Positions 33,661 to 42,080 of a stretch of 64,000 nucleotides of DNA are shown one piece after another (position 1 is the stretch's first letter; the number at the start of each line of letters is the position of its first letter). Position numbers and translations under genes: made by a program. Below the pieces are notes generated by a model. It searched no databases. It was not told where the DNA came from and was given only the letters and a program-made list of their open reading frames with translations. Source of the stretch: Amycolatopsis sp. A133 (GTDB lineage: Bacteria > Actinomycetota > Actinomycetes > Mycobacteriales > Pseudonocardiaceae); NCBI RefSeq assembly GCF_031082405.1, contig NZ_JAVHJU010000051.1, forward strand, positions 62,001 to 126,000, read 5' to 3'.

Positions 33661-34271
33661 CGGCGCGCCCGGATCAGGTCGAGCGCCTCCGCCCGCGAAG
33701 ACGGCGAGTCCTTCAGCTGCCCCCGCACGGCGGAGGTGGTGGTGCGGGCACCGGGCTTGCGGATGCCGCGCATGGCCATGCAGAGGTGCTCGGCCTCGAC
33801 GACGACGATGACCCCGCGCGGTTCGAGCTTCCGGACGATGGCGTCGGCCACCTGGGAGGTCAGGCGCTCCTGGACCTGGGGACGCTTGGCGTAGAGGTCG
33901 ACCAGGCGGGCGAGTTTGGAAAGCCCGGTGACCTTCCCGTGGGCGTTCGGGATGTACCCGACGTGCGCGACGCCGTGGAACGGGACGAGGTGGTGTTCAC
34001 ACTGGCTGAACATCGGGATGTCCGTAACCAGCACCAGCTCTTCGTGGGCCTCGTCGAACGTCCGGTCCAGCACCGCGTCCGGCTCGGTGTAGAGCCCCGC
34101 GAACATTTCGCGGTACGCGCGGGCGACCCGGGCGGGAGTGTCCTTCAGACCGTCCCGCTCCGGGTCTTCGCCGCACGCCAGAAGAAGCTCGCGGATCGCC
34201 TTCTCCGCCCGGTCGTGGTCGAAGACCGGGCGGTCGGCGTCACTGGGGCTTCTCTGGTCCGTCCACGTCAC
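33657..34271 (-). CDS. folE: GTP cyclohydrolase I
   Basis: This 204-residue enzyme converts GTP to dihydroneopterin triphosphate. Zinc ligands are visible in 'SQCEHHLVPFHGVAHVGY' (Cys, His) and 'VEAEHLCMAMRGI' (His, Cys). I chose GTG at 34271 because GAGGGGGAG is well spaced and the residues before it are low-complexity. This start lies 32 bases inside the ftsH 3' end, in a different frame, so folE translation is probably coupled to ftsH. Confidence 0.95.
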   Translation of the reverse strand: MTWTDQRSPSDADRPVFDHDRAEKAIRELLLACGEDPERDGLKDTPARVARAYREMFAGLYTEPDAVLDRTFDEAHEELVLVTDIPMFSQCEHHLVPFHGVAHVGYIPNAHGKVTGLSKLARLVDLYAKRPQVQERLTSQVADAIVRKLEPRGVIVVVEAEHLCMAMRGIRKPGARTTTSAVRGQLKDSPSSRAEALDLIRARR

Positions 34272-36645
34272 GACGCTCCCCCTCGCTCTGCTGGTTGCCG
34301 GCTTGGTCGGCGAACCAGCCGTGCTCACGAGGGCGTTCGTCACCACCGGGCCGCCACGACTGGCCCGGCTGACCGCCCGGCGAGGTCGCGGGCGTCCAGC
34401 CCGGAGGGGCACCGTAGTTCGGCGGGCCGCTCTGGGCCGCCGGACCGCCCGGCTGCTGGCCGCCGTAGTTCTGCGGCCAGTGGGCCGTGCCGTTCGGGCC
34501 ACCGTTCGGGCCGCCGTAGGGACGGCCGCCGTTCGGGTAGGCGCCCGGCTGCGGCGGGGCGTACGGGTTGGCGTTCGGGTCGACCGGGGACGGCGACGGG
34601 TACGGCGGACCGCCCGGCAGGTCGCCCGCGCCCGGTGCCGTGCCGACCGGGGTCGGCTCCGGCTTCAGGACCGGCTTCTCCTTCTCCGGCGGCGGCCACG
34701 GCTCGCCGCGCTCCATCGCCAGCTCGCCCGGGGTCTTGATCGGCGGCTTGTCCGACGGCGTCCGCTCACCGAACTCGTTGAACACGGTGATGTGCGGGCG
34801 CTTCTCCACCGTCGCGAAGATCCGCTCGAGGTCCTTGCGGGTCAGCGTCTCCTTCTCGAGGAGCTCGATGACCAGCTCGTCGAGCACGTCGCGGTAGGTG
34901 TTGAGCACGTGCCACGCCTCGGTGTGCGCCGTCTCGATGAGCTTGCGCACCTCCTCGTCGATCTCGTGCGCCACTTCCAGCGAGTAGTCCGCCTGCCGCC
35001 CGGCCGACCGGCCGAGGAACGGGTCGCCCTGCTCCTGGCCGTACTTGACCGCGCCGAGCCGGGCGCTCATGCCGTACTCGGTGACCATCGCGCGGGCGAT
35101 CTTCGTCGCCTGCTCGATGTCGGACGACGCCCCGGTGGTGGGCTCGTGGAAGACGAGCTCCTCCGCCGTGCGGCCACCCATCGCGAAGACCAGCCGCCCG
35201 ATCATCTCGGAGCGGGTCATCAGGTCCTTGTCGTCCTCGGGGACGAGCAGGGCGTGGCCGCCGGTCCGGCCGCGAGGCAGGATCGTCAGCTTGTAGACCG
35301 GTTCGATGTCCGGCATCGCCCACGCGGCGAGCGCGTGCCCGCCCTCGTGGTAGGCCGTGATCTTCTTCTCCTTCTCGGAGATGATCCGGCTCTTGCGGGC
35401 CGGGCCGCCGACGACGCGGTCGACCGACTCCTCCAGTGCCGCGTCGGTGATCACGTGCCCGTTCTGGCGGGCGGTGAGCAGCGCGGCCTCGTTCAGCACG
35501 TTCGCCAGGTCGGCGCCGGACATGCCGACGGTCCGCTTGGCCAGGCTGGTCAGGTCGGTGCCCTGGGCGATCGGCTTGCCCTTGGCGTGCACCTCGAGGA
35601 TCGCCTTGCGGCCGCGCAGGTCGGGCGCGGACACCGGGATCTGCCGGTCGAACCGGCCGGGACGCAGCAGCGCCGGGTCGAGGATGTCGGGCCGGTTCGT
35701 CGCCGCGATCAGGATGATCCCGCCGCGGGCGTCGAAGCCGTCCATCTCGACGAGCAGCTGGTTCAGGGTCTGCTCGCGCTCGTCGTGCCCGCCGCCGAGG
35801 CCGGCGCCGCGCTGGCGGCCGACCGCGTCGATCTCGTCGACGAAGATGATGCACGGTGCGTTCTGCTTGGCCTGTTCGAACAGGTCACGGACGCGGGAGG
35901 CACCGACACCGACGAACATCTCGACGAAGTCCGAGCCGGAGATCGTGTAGAACGGCACGCCCGCCTCACCGGCGACGGCCCGCGCGAGCAGCGTCTTGCC
36001 GGTACCCGGCGGCCCGTAGAGCAGCACGCCCTTCGGGATCTTCGCGCCGAGCGCCTGGTAGCGCGCCGGGTTCTGCAGGAAGTCCTTGATCTCGTACAGC
36101 TCTTCGACGGCCTCGTCGGCGCCCGCGACGTCCCCGAAGGTCGTCTTGGGCATGTCCTTGTTCAGCTGCTTGGCCTTGGACTTGCCGAAGTTGAGGACGC
36201 GGTTGCCGCCGCCCTGCGCGTTGTTCATCATCCACATCAGCAGGCCCAGGACGAGGGCGAGCGGGATGGCGAAGATGAGGATCTGCGTCAGCACGCCCTG
36301 CTGGGTCACCTTGGTAGTGAACTTGACCCCGGCGTCGCCGTTCTTCGCGGCCAGCAGCTTGTCGTAGATCTCAAGCGACGCGTTGGCCGGGTACTGCGAA
36401 ATGATCTGGGTGACCTGCTGCCCGTCGACGTCGATCGGCTTCGAGAGGAGCAGCTTGACCTGCTGTTCCTTGTCCTCGAGGCTGGCTTCCTTGACGTTGT
36501 TCGAGGTGATCTGGGAGTTCGCCACCGAGATGGGTGCCTGGGTGTACCCACGATCACTGTCGAAGATCGTGTTGTACGCGAACAACGCCAGCAACCCCGC
36601 GACGATCCACAGCAGTGGGTTCCTGAGCACGCTCTTCCGGTTCAT
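34240..36645 (-). CDS. ftsH: ATP-dependent zinc metalloprotease FtsH
   Basis: This 801-residue membrane AAA protease degrades unassembled or regulatory membrane proteins. It has two transmembrane helices ('LLWIVAGLLALFAYNTIF' near 10-28 and 'ILIFAIPLALVLGLLMWMM' near 110-130), Walker A 'GPPGTGKTLLARAVAGEAG', Walker B 'CIIFVDEIDAVGRQ' and zinc site HEGGH in 'ITAYHEGGHALAAWAM'. After about residue 620 comes a 160-residue Pro/Gly/Asn-rich cytoplasmic tail, as in several actinobacterial FtsH proteins. It is first of the folate gene run. A promoter-like sequence lies about 50-75 bases upstream. Confidence 0.98.
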   Translation of the reverse strand: MNRKSVLRNPLLWIVAGLLALFAYNTIFDSDRGYTQAPISVANSQITSNNVKEASLEDKEQQVKLLLSKPIDVDGQQVTQIISQYPANASLEIYDKLLAAKNGDAGVKFTTKVTQQGVLTQILIFAIPLALVLGLLMWMMNNAQGGGNRVLNFGKSKAKQLNKDMPKTTFGDVAGADEAVEELYEIKDFLQNPARYQALGAKIPKGVLLYGPPGTGKTLLARAVAGEAGVPFYTISGSDFVEMFVGVGASRVRDLFEQAKQNAPCIIFVDEIDAVGRQRGAGLGGGHDEREQTLNQLLVEMDGFDARGGIILIAATNRPDILDPALLRPGRFDRQIPVSAPDLRGRKAILEVHAKGKPIAQGTDLTSLAKRTVGMSGADLANVLNEAALLTARQNGHVITDAALEESVDRVVGGPARKSRIISEKEKKITAYHEGGHALAAWAMPDIEPVYKLTILPRGRTGGHALLVPEDDKDLMTRSEMIGRLVFAMGGRTAEELVFHEPTTGASSDIEQATKIARAMVTEYGMSARLGAVKYGQEQGDPFLGRSAGRQADYSLEVAHEIDEEVRKLIETAHTEAWHVLNTYRDVLDELVIELLEKETLTRKDLERIFATVEKRPHITVFNEFGERTPSDKPPIKTPGELAMERGEPWPPPEKEKPVLKPEPTPVGTAPGAGDLPGGPPYPSPSPVDPNANPYAPPQPGAYPNGGRPYGGPNGGPNGTAHWPQNYGGQQPGGPAAQSGPPNYGAPPGWTPATSPGGQPGQSWRPGGDERPREHGWFADQAGNQQSEGERRDVDGPEKPQ

Positions 36646-36692
36646 ACGACTCGGCCCTGGTGGCCTCGACCCTCCCTGGTTGGGCGGCTCCT

Positions 36693-36720
36693 GTGATACC
36701 CGCCATCACGATCTTGACAA
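36693..36720 (-). promoter_or_regulatory. Candidate sigma-70-type promoter of ftsH
   Basis: On the minus strand TTGTCA (36720-36715) and TATCAC (36698-36693) are separated by 16 bases, close to the housekeeping actinobacterial promoter pattern, and lie 48-75 bases before the ftsH ATG. The surrounding region 36646-36846 contains no gene. Confidence 0.5.
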
Positions 36721-36846
36721 CCCGTGGTGCCTGGACACCTGCCCATCAGGGTACCGTCCGCTGCCGCGTTCATCCCCTGTGAGCCTCTCGCAGGTCAACG
36801 GGCGATACCGCCCCTGGGTTCCCGGCCGGTGTCCTCGCCGGTCACG

Positions 36847-37674
36847 CTATCGCGTGCCGTCGGACACACTGCTCACCATCTCGCCCAGCCGGGTCCGCAG
36901 CGTCGCCGCGTCCGCGGGGGCGACGGTGACCCATTCACGGCCGTCCGTACCCGCGCGGGAGAGGCTCAGGTAGCGCCCGGTCGTGGTGTCGAACCAGGCC
37001 AGCACGCGGGACCGCTGCTTGGTCCCGACCTGCGAACGGCTGTTCGCGGCCAGCTGACCGCCGCGCTGCCGGGGCTGCCCGGCGATGCGGCCGTAGGCCT
37101 CGCGCGGATCGGCCGTGAGGCGTTCGCTCAGCGGTGCCCGGCGGGACCGGCCCCGCCGTTTGTCTTCTTCCCCGGCCGGCGCCGACGGCAGCGACACCGG
37201 CACCCGGATCGGGGCGGTGCGCAGGGCGTCGTCCAGCGGGAGTGTGACCGACGCCTCGCTGCCGCGCGGCCCACCGGGCAGGATTCCGACGACGGCCGAG
37301 ACCAGGCCGTCCGGCGGGGCGTCCCGCAGCCAGATCCCGTCGGCGTCCTGGACCGCGAGCACCCCCTTGGTCTCGTCGGCCGCCGCGAGCACGCCGACGG
37401 TCGGGGCCTCGAACTGCGGGATGTGCAGCGCGTCGATGGTCAGCGGGGCGAAGGCCAGCAGGTGCAGGGCGTCCTCGATCGGCGGCGCGAGCCTGCCGCG
37501 CGGGTCGCGGATGCCGCGCGCCTTCAGCTCGACGTCGGCGCGGTGGCGCAGCGAGACGCGTTCGTCCTCGGTGGCGCCGTGCGACCGGACGATCAGCGGG
37601 TACGGCAGCTCCCCGACCTGCGCCGACTCCCAGAGGAAGTCGAACGCCAGTGGCGAGAAGAACTCTTGCATCAT
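36847..37674 (-). CDS. EspG family ESX secretion-associated protein (copy 1)
   Basis: This 275-residue EspG-type protein has N-terminal 'SPLAFDFLWESAQVGELPYP', a central 'LLAFAPLTIDALHIPQFE', then 'LPGGPRGSEASVTLPLDDAL'. The C-terminal strands are 'DTTTGRYLSLSRAGTDGREW' followed by 'VTVAPADAATLRTRLGEMV'. EspG proteins are cytosolic chaperones that bind PE/PPE-type substrates before secretion. Two ATGs are adjacent at the start; the second has the better spaced GGGAGAG. It is paralogous to the next gene upstream and follows a PPE-like gene. Confidence 0.9.
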   Translation of the reverse strand: MMQEFFSPLAFDFLWESAQVGELPYPLIVRSHGATEDERVSLRHRADVELKARGIRDPRGRLAPPIEDALHLLAFAPLTIDALHIPQFEAPTVGVLAAADETKGVLAVQDADGIWLRDAPPDGLVSAVVGILPGGPRGSEASVTLPLDDALRTAPIRVPVSLPSAPAGEEDKRRGRSRRAPLSERLTADPREAYGRIAGQPRQRGGQLAANSRSQVGTKQRSRVLAWFDTTTGRYLSLSRAGTDGREWVTVAPADAATLRTRLGEMVSSVSDGTR

Positions 37675-37786
37675 TACTCTCCCGGATCGGACTCTTGCTC
37701 AGCGTAGCCCGCACCACCGACAGAACCGGCCGGCTCCGGTGGCGGGCCGGGCACGTCCGGAGAACCCGGACCGATCCTCCCAGAGC

Positions 37787-38572
37787 TCAGACCGAGCTCG
37801 TCGTCGCGGCTCCGGCGAGCATCTCGCCGAGGCGGTGGCGCAGCGTGGCGGCATCGGCGGGGGCGATCGTGATCCAGTCCCGGCCGTCGCGGCCGCGGGT
37901 GGCCTGGGTGAAGTAGCGGCCGGTCTCGGTGTCGAACCAGCTCAGCACCGGTGTGCGGGTGCGCCCGCCCATCCGGTTCCGCGCGTTGGCGCCGATCTGG
38001 CCGCCGCACAGCCGCGGCTGGGCGTGCAGCCGGGCCAGGGCCTTGCGGTCCTCGTCGGCCGAAGTGCGCTCGTCGCCGTGGCCGCGGCGCTGCATGAAGT
38101 CGACGCCGTGCGCACCGACCAGCTGCTCCAGCGGCACCGTGATCGACTTCTCGCTGCCGCGCGGCGCGCCCGGCAGCAGCGAGACGATCGCGCTCGCGAG
38201 CCCGTCGGCCGGGCACGGCTGCAGGTGCAGGCCGCGGGTGTCCTGCACGGCCAGCAGGCCCTGCCCGCCCAGCACGCCGGCCACCGAGAGGAGCGGTTCG
38301 GCGTCCGGCGCGATCAGCTGGACCGCGTCCAAGCTCAGTTCGGGTGCGGCCAGCACGCCGAAGTAGTCCTCGAGGTGCGGCTCGGGCCGGCCGCGGCCGT
38401 CGGCGAGACCGCGCGCGGTGAGGCCCTCCAACGTGCGCCGGCGCAGCAACGACCGCTCGTCGACGGTCGCGCCGTGCGACCGGATGCGCAGCGGGTACGG
38501 CAGCTCGCCCAGCCCGGCGGACTCCCACAGGAAGTCCACCTCGACCGGGGTGAGCAGCTCAGCGTTCGGCAT
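37787..38572 (-). CDS. EspG family ESX secretion-associated protein (copy 2)
   Basis: This 261-residue paralogue of the neighbouring EspG aligns along the whole length: 'TPVEVDFLWESAGLGELPYP', 'SLLPGAPRGSEKSITVPLEQ', 'DTETGRYFTQATRGRDGRDW', 'ITIAPADAATLRHRLGEML'. The ATG at 38572 begins just before the conserved N-terminus. It lies directly after a PPE-like gene that it probably serves as chaperone. Divergence between the two copies suggests different partners. Confidence 0.9.
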   Translation of the reverse strand: MPNAELLTPVEVDFLWESAGLGELPYPLRIRSHGATVDERSLLRRRTLEGLTARGLADGRGRPEPHLEDYFGVLAAPELSLDAVQLIAPDAEPLLSVAGVLGGQGLLAVQDTRGLHLQPCPADGLASAIVSLLPGAPRGSEKSITVPLEQLVGAHGVDFMQRRGHGDERTSADEDRKALARLHAQPRLCGGQIGANARNRMGGRTRTPVLSWFDTETGRYFTQATRGRDGRDWITIAPADAATLRHRLGEMLAGAATTSSV

Positions 38573-38628
38573 CGAGCCACCCCCAGGAAGGAACGAGCCG
38601 GGCGCGCGGTGCGCGCCCGGCTGCGAAA

Positions 38629-40020
38629 TCAGCGGTCTTCGTCGTCCCCGGACCACGCGCCGATGACCGGCGGCGGGGTCGCCTGGTTCGCGCCGAAGGC
38701 CTCGTCCGGGTCCGCCTCGATGAGGAAGGACGCGTGCGTGTGCTCCTCGTCCTGCTCGGGCTGGGCTCCCTGCGGGGCCATGCCGCCCATGCCCGGGCTC
38801 ATCGGCGGCGGAGTCTGCCCGCCGATGGTGCCCGCCGACGAGACGACGCCCTGCTGCGGGCCCTGCGCCGACGCGGCGCTCTGGCCCTGGCCCTCGGCCG
38901 ACGCCAGGTTCGTGTCGTTCTCGGACTTCGCACCGGACTTGCTGCCCGCGCCCAGCGCCCGCGACGCCAGCGCGCCGAGGCCACCGGCCACCCCGCCGAT
39001 GCCGAGGCCCATGCCGACCTTGCCGAGCGGGTTGCCGCCACCGGACTGCGCGCCGCCCGGGGCGACGCTGCCCGCGCCGGTGCCGGTGCCCGCTCCGGTG
39101 ACCGAGCCGCCGGCGCCGTCGCTGCCGAGCGTCGCCGCGTCCTGGCCGAAGCCCGCGCCCGCGACACCGCCGTGGACGCCGTTCGGACCGACGCCGGCGT
39201 GCTGCGCGTCGAAGGCGCCGCCGTGGCCGCCGAAGCCCTGGCTGCCCGACGCGAAGACCGCGCCGCCCGCGCCGGAGAGACCCTCGACCGGGCCCGTGCT
39301 GCCGACGCTGTGCACCGCGTTGAACGAGATCGAATTGTGCGATCCCGTCGGCTTCATGCCGAGCGACTCCGGGCCGAAGCTCGGGGTCGAGTTGTCGACC
39401 TCCTTCATCGCCTGCGTGTAGGCGTTGAAGAACGCGACCTGCTGCGCCTTGACGTCGTTGGCCGCGTCTGCCTGCGCCTTCTGATCGGCGATCAACGCCG
39501 CCGGACCGCCGGCCAGCGCGGCCGCCATGGACTGCTTGGGGTCGTAGTCCTTCGGGGCGGGCATCTTCTTGACCTCGGCGGCCGCCGAGGCCTGCTTGGC
39601 GAGCCGGTCGGACATCGTGTGCGCGGCGTCGGAAGCCTGCGAACCGGAGTTCGCGATGGCCACCAGCGCGCCCTGCGCACCCGCGGCGCCCCGGCCGACC
39701 CACGCGTTGCCCAGCTCGGAAATCGCGTTGTAGAGGTGGTCGGAGGCCTGCTTCAGCTCGGAGCCGTGGTGCGCCCAGACGTGCCCGGTCGCCTCAGCCG
39801 TGCCGGGGTCGTTGTTGTTGACCGCGCCGGCGTAGAGCTGCTGGCTTTCCTGCGCGTTCCAGTTCGGCGGGTTGGCGATCGCCCGGTCGCTGCCCATGTC
39901 GAAGCCGCCGGCGCTGCCGCGGGCGCTCTCGACGATGTTCTGCGCCGACGAGTTGTCGCCGAGCGGGACCAGCGAGCCCGGGTCGTTCGAAGACGGCTGG
40001 TCGGTGTGGTTCGGAGCCAT
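38629..40020 (-). CDS. PPE-like type VII secretion substrate
   Basis: This 463-residue protein's first ~180 residues are helical: 'NPPNWNAQESQQLYAGAVNN' recalls the PPE N-terminus, 'LYNAISELGNAWVGRGAAGA' holds a WxG turn, and 'AFFNAYTQAMKEVDNSTP' ends the bundle. The rest is Gly/Ala/Ser-rich, with a glycine-rich segment that could span the membrane ('MGLGIGGVAGGLGALASRAL'), and an acidic tail. I used the ATG at 40020, where the composition changes. With the small upstream gene (WXG/PE-like) it would form the usual ESX pair, with EspG chaperones downstream. Confidence 0.85.
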   Translation of the reverse strand: MAPNHTDQPSSNDPGSLVPLGDNSSAQNIVESARGSAGGFDMGSDRAIANPPNWNAQESQQLYAGAVNNNDPGTAEATGHVWAHHGSELKQASDHLYNAISELGNAWVGRGAAGAQGALVAIANSGSQASDAAHTMSDRLAKQASAAAEVKKMPAPKDYDPKQSMAAALAGGPAALIADQKAQADAANDVKAQQVAFFNAYTQAMKEVDNSTPSFGPESLGMKPTGSHNSISFNAVHSVGSTGPVEGLSGAGGAVFASGSQGFGGHGGAFDAQHAGVGPNGVHGGVAGAGFGQDAATLGSDGAGGSVTGAGTGTGAGSVAPGGAQSGGGNPLGKVGMGLGIGGVAGGLGALASRALGAGSKSGAKSENDTNLASAEGQGQSAASAQGPQQGVVSSAGTIGGQTPPPMSPGMGGMAPQGAQPEQDEEHTHASFLIEADPDEAFGANQATPPPVIGAWSGDDEDR

Positions 40021-40042
40021 GACTACGAGTTCCCCTCTGGAC

Positions 40043-40408
40043 TCAGGCGTTGCGGAACGGGTCGGCGGCGGCCTGGTCGATCTCGTGGTACCGGGACATC
40101 GCCGTGACGATGCCCTCTTCGGCGGCGGAGTACTGATCGAGCAGGTTCTGCAGCGCGGCGGCGTAGGAGTCGCCCCCACCGTCCGCGCGCTGCACGAACT
40201 TGGCGGCCATCGCGTTGCCGACCGGGTTGTCGCCCAGCTTCGGCGGCTGCGCGAGCGTGCCCGCGCCGGCGAGCAGGGTCTCGACCGCGTCCTTGCCGGT
40301 GCGGATCTTGTTCAGCACGGCCTGCGCGGCGTCGGGGTCGATCCCGACCTGACCCGCCGCGGCCGCGGCCTTGAAGGCGTTCGCGTCGGCAGCGCTGCTG
40401 TTCGCCAT
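40043..40408 (-). CDS. Small ESX (WXG/PE-like) partner protein
   Basis: This 121-residue, wholly helical, Ala-rich protein has 'IRTGKDAVETLLAGAGTLAQ', a central Pro/Gly turn ('PPKLGDNPVG') and 'LQNLLDQYSAAEEGIVTAM' then 'YHEIDQ'. The size, helical hairpin and position just upstream of a PPE-like gene indicate the PE/Esx-type partner of a secreted heterodimer. The canonical WXG is not obvious, so the exact family is uncertain. The start is ATG at 40408. Confidence 0.75.
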   Translation of the reverse strand: MANSSAADANAFKAAAAAGQVGIDPDAAQAVLNKIRTGKDAVETLLAGAGTLAQPPKLGDNPVGNAMAAKFVQRADGGGDSYAAALQNLLDQYSAAEEGIVTAMSRYHEIDQAAADPFRNA

Positions 40409-40565
40409 CTGCACTCTCTCCCGTTCCCCCGACCCGGTCACCGCGGGCACGACTGGTCTTCGCATAGGTTAACGCACGTGATCAGAGCCTATGACGCAAT
40501 CGGCGACGCCGGGGTTCCGAAAATCCGGTGGTTGCGGTGAACGGTCGGTGAACTCCGCCGGTGCA

Positions 40566-41117
40566 CTACGCCGTGTAGACCTTCGGGTCCAGGGTGCCGA
40601 TGTAGGGCAGGTCCCGGTACCGCTCGGCGTAGTCGAGGCCGTAGCCGACGACGAACTCGTTGGGGATGTCGAAGCCGATGTACTTCACCGGCACGTCCAC
40701 CTTGACCGCTTCCGGCTTCCGCAGCAGCGAAACGACCTCGAGCGACGCGGGGTTGCGGCTGGCGAGGTTCTTCAGCAGCCACGACAGCGTCAGGCCGGAG
40801 TCGACGATGTCCTCGACGATCAGGACGTCCCGGCCCGCGATGTCGCGGTCGAGGTCCTTGAGGATGCGCACGACGCCGGACGACGACGTCGCCGACCCGT
40901 AGGAGGACACGGCCATGAATTCCAGCTGCGTCGGCAGCGGCAGCGCACGGGCGAAGTCGGTCATGAACATGACCGCGCCCTTCAGGACGCCCACCAGCAG
41001 GAGTTCCCCCTGCCCGTTGGCCGGATAGTCGGCAGCGATCTGCTCCGACAGCTCCGCGATCTTGTCCTTGATCTGCTGCTCGGTGACGAGCACGGAGGCG
41101 ATTTCGCCCTCGTACAC
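40566..41117 (-). CDS. hpt: Hypoxanthine phosphoribosyltransferase
   Basis: This 183-residue purine salvage enzyme converts hypoxanthine or guanine with PRPP to IMP/GMP. It has the PRPP loop 'DVLIVEDIVDSGLTLSWLL', the flexible-loop Ser-Tyr 'FMAVSSYGSATSSSGVV' and C-terminal 'YIGFDIPNEFVVGYGLDYAE'. The start is GTG, four bases after the tilS stop, so the two are co-transcribed, as in most actinobacteria. Confidence 0.97.
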   Translation of the reverse strand: MYEGEIASVLVTEQQIKDKIAELSEQIAADYPANGQGELLLVGVLKGAVMFMTDFARALPLPTQLEFMAVSSYGSATSSSGVVRILKDLDRDIAGRDVLIVEDIVDSGLTLSWLLKNLASRNPASLEVVSLLRKPEAVKVDVPVKYIGFDIPNEFVVGYGLDYAERYRDLPYIGTLDPKVYTA

Positions 41118-41120
41118 GGG

Positions 41121-42080
41121 TCATTCCCCTCGGGTGGTGGGTTGGGAGACGACGCAGAGCCTGCCACGGCACCGGCGTGCTTCCAAGTTGCCCGGCAACC
41201 AGACACCGCCCTGACCACGCCACCGGGCGACCAGTGCGTCGACCGCGCGCAGGTGCGCGTCGGTGAGCTCGCGCACACCCGATTGCAGCAACCACCTGCG
41301 AAGAACCCGCCGCCGCAGTGCCGCGGGCTCGGCCTCGAGGACGCCGACATCCAGCCCTTCGGCACCGCCCGCGCGGGTGAAGATCATGTCCGCCATTGTG
41401 TCCAACGCCTCGTTGTCCTCGCGCAGTTGCGCCGCCGTGCGGGCCAGTGCGGCGGCCACTCCGCCGTTGAGGACGTCTTCGAGGAGGGGCAGGACTTCGG
41501 TGCGGAGCCGGACGCGGGTGAAGCGCGGCTCGGCGTTGTGCGGGTCGGCCCAGGGTTCGACGCCGAGTTCGGCGCAGGCGGCCCGGGTGGTGGCGCGCGG
41601 GACGGCGAGCAGGGGCCGTCCCCACGGCGGGTCGTGCGGCCGCATCCCGGCGACGCTGCGCGGGCCGGAGCCGCGGCCGAGGCCGAGCAGGACCGTTTCG
41701 GCCTGGTCGTCGAGGGTGTGGCCGAGCAGGACGAGGCCGTGGCCGGCCAGCGACCGGTAGCGGGCCTTGCGCGCGGCGGCTTCCGGCCCGCCCGGGCCGC
41801 GGACGTCGGCCCGGCGCACCTCGGCTTCGTCGACGCCGAGGGCCTTGGCCGCGCCGGCCGCATCGAGAGCGATCTTCGCCGAGCCCTCCTGCAGACCGTG
41901 GTCGACGACCAGCGCACGGACGACGTGGCCGCGGTGGTGCCCCACGTACGCGGCGGCCTCCGCCAGCGCGAGGGAGTCGGCGCCGCCGGAGACCGCGACA
42001 CAGAGCTCGGGCGGCGCGTCGACGGTCTCCAGGAAGGCGCGGACGGCCCGCCGGACGGCCGCGACCGCCGGCCCGGTCAT
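41121..42080 (-). CDS. tilS: tRNA(Ile)-lysidine synthetase
   Basis: This 319-residue PP-loop ATPase converts the wobble C of tRNA-Ile(CAU) to lysidine. 'CVAVSGGADSLALAEAAAYV' is the PP-loop, and 'LLGHTLDDQAETVLLGLGRG' and 'LAVPRATTRAACAELGVEPW' are conserved. It lacks the long C-terminal tRNA-binding domains of E. coli TilS, as is usual in actinobacteria. The ATG overlaps the metalloprotease stop as ATGA. Confidence 0.96.
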   Translation of the reverse strand: MTGPAVAAVRRAVRAFLETVDAPPELCVAVSGGADSLALAEAAAYVGHHRGHVVRALVVDHGLQEGSAKIALDAAGAAKALGVDEAEVRRADVRGPGGPEAAARKARYRSLAGHGLVLLGHTLDDQAETVLLGLGRGSGPRSVAGMRPHDPPWGRPLLAVPRATTRAACAELGVEPWADPHNAEPRFTRVRLRTEVLPLLEDVLNGGVAAALARTAAQLREDNEALDTMADMIFTRAGGAEGLDVGVLEAEPAALRRRVLRRWLLQSGVRELTDAHLRAVDALVARWRGQGGVWLPGNLEARRCRGRLCVVSQPTTRGE

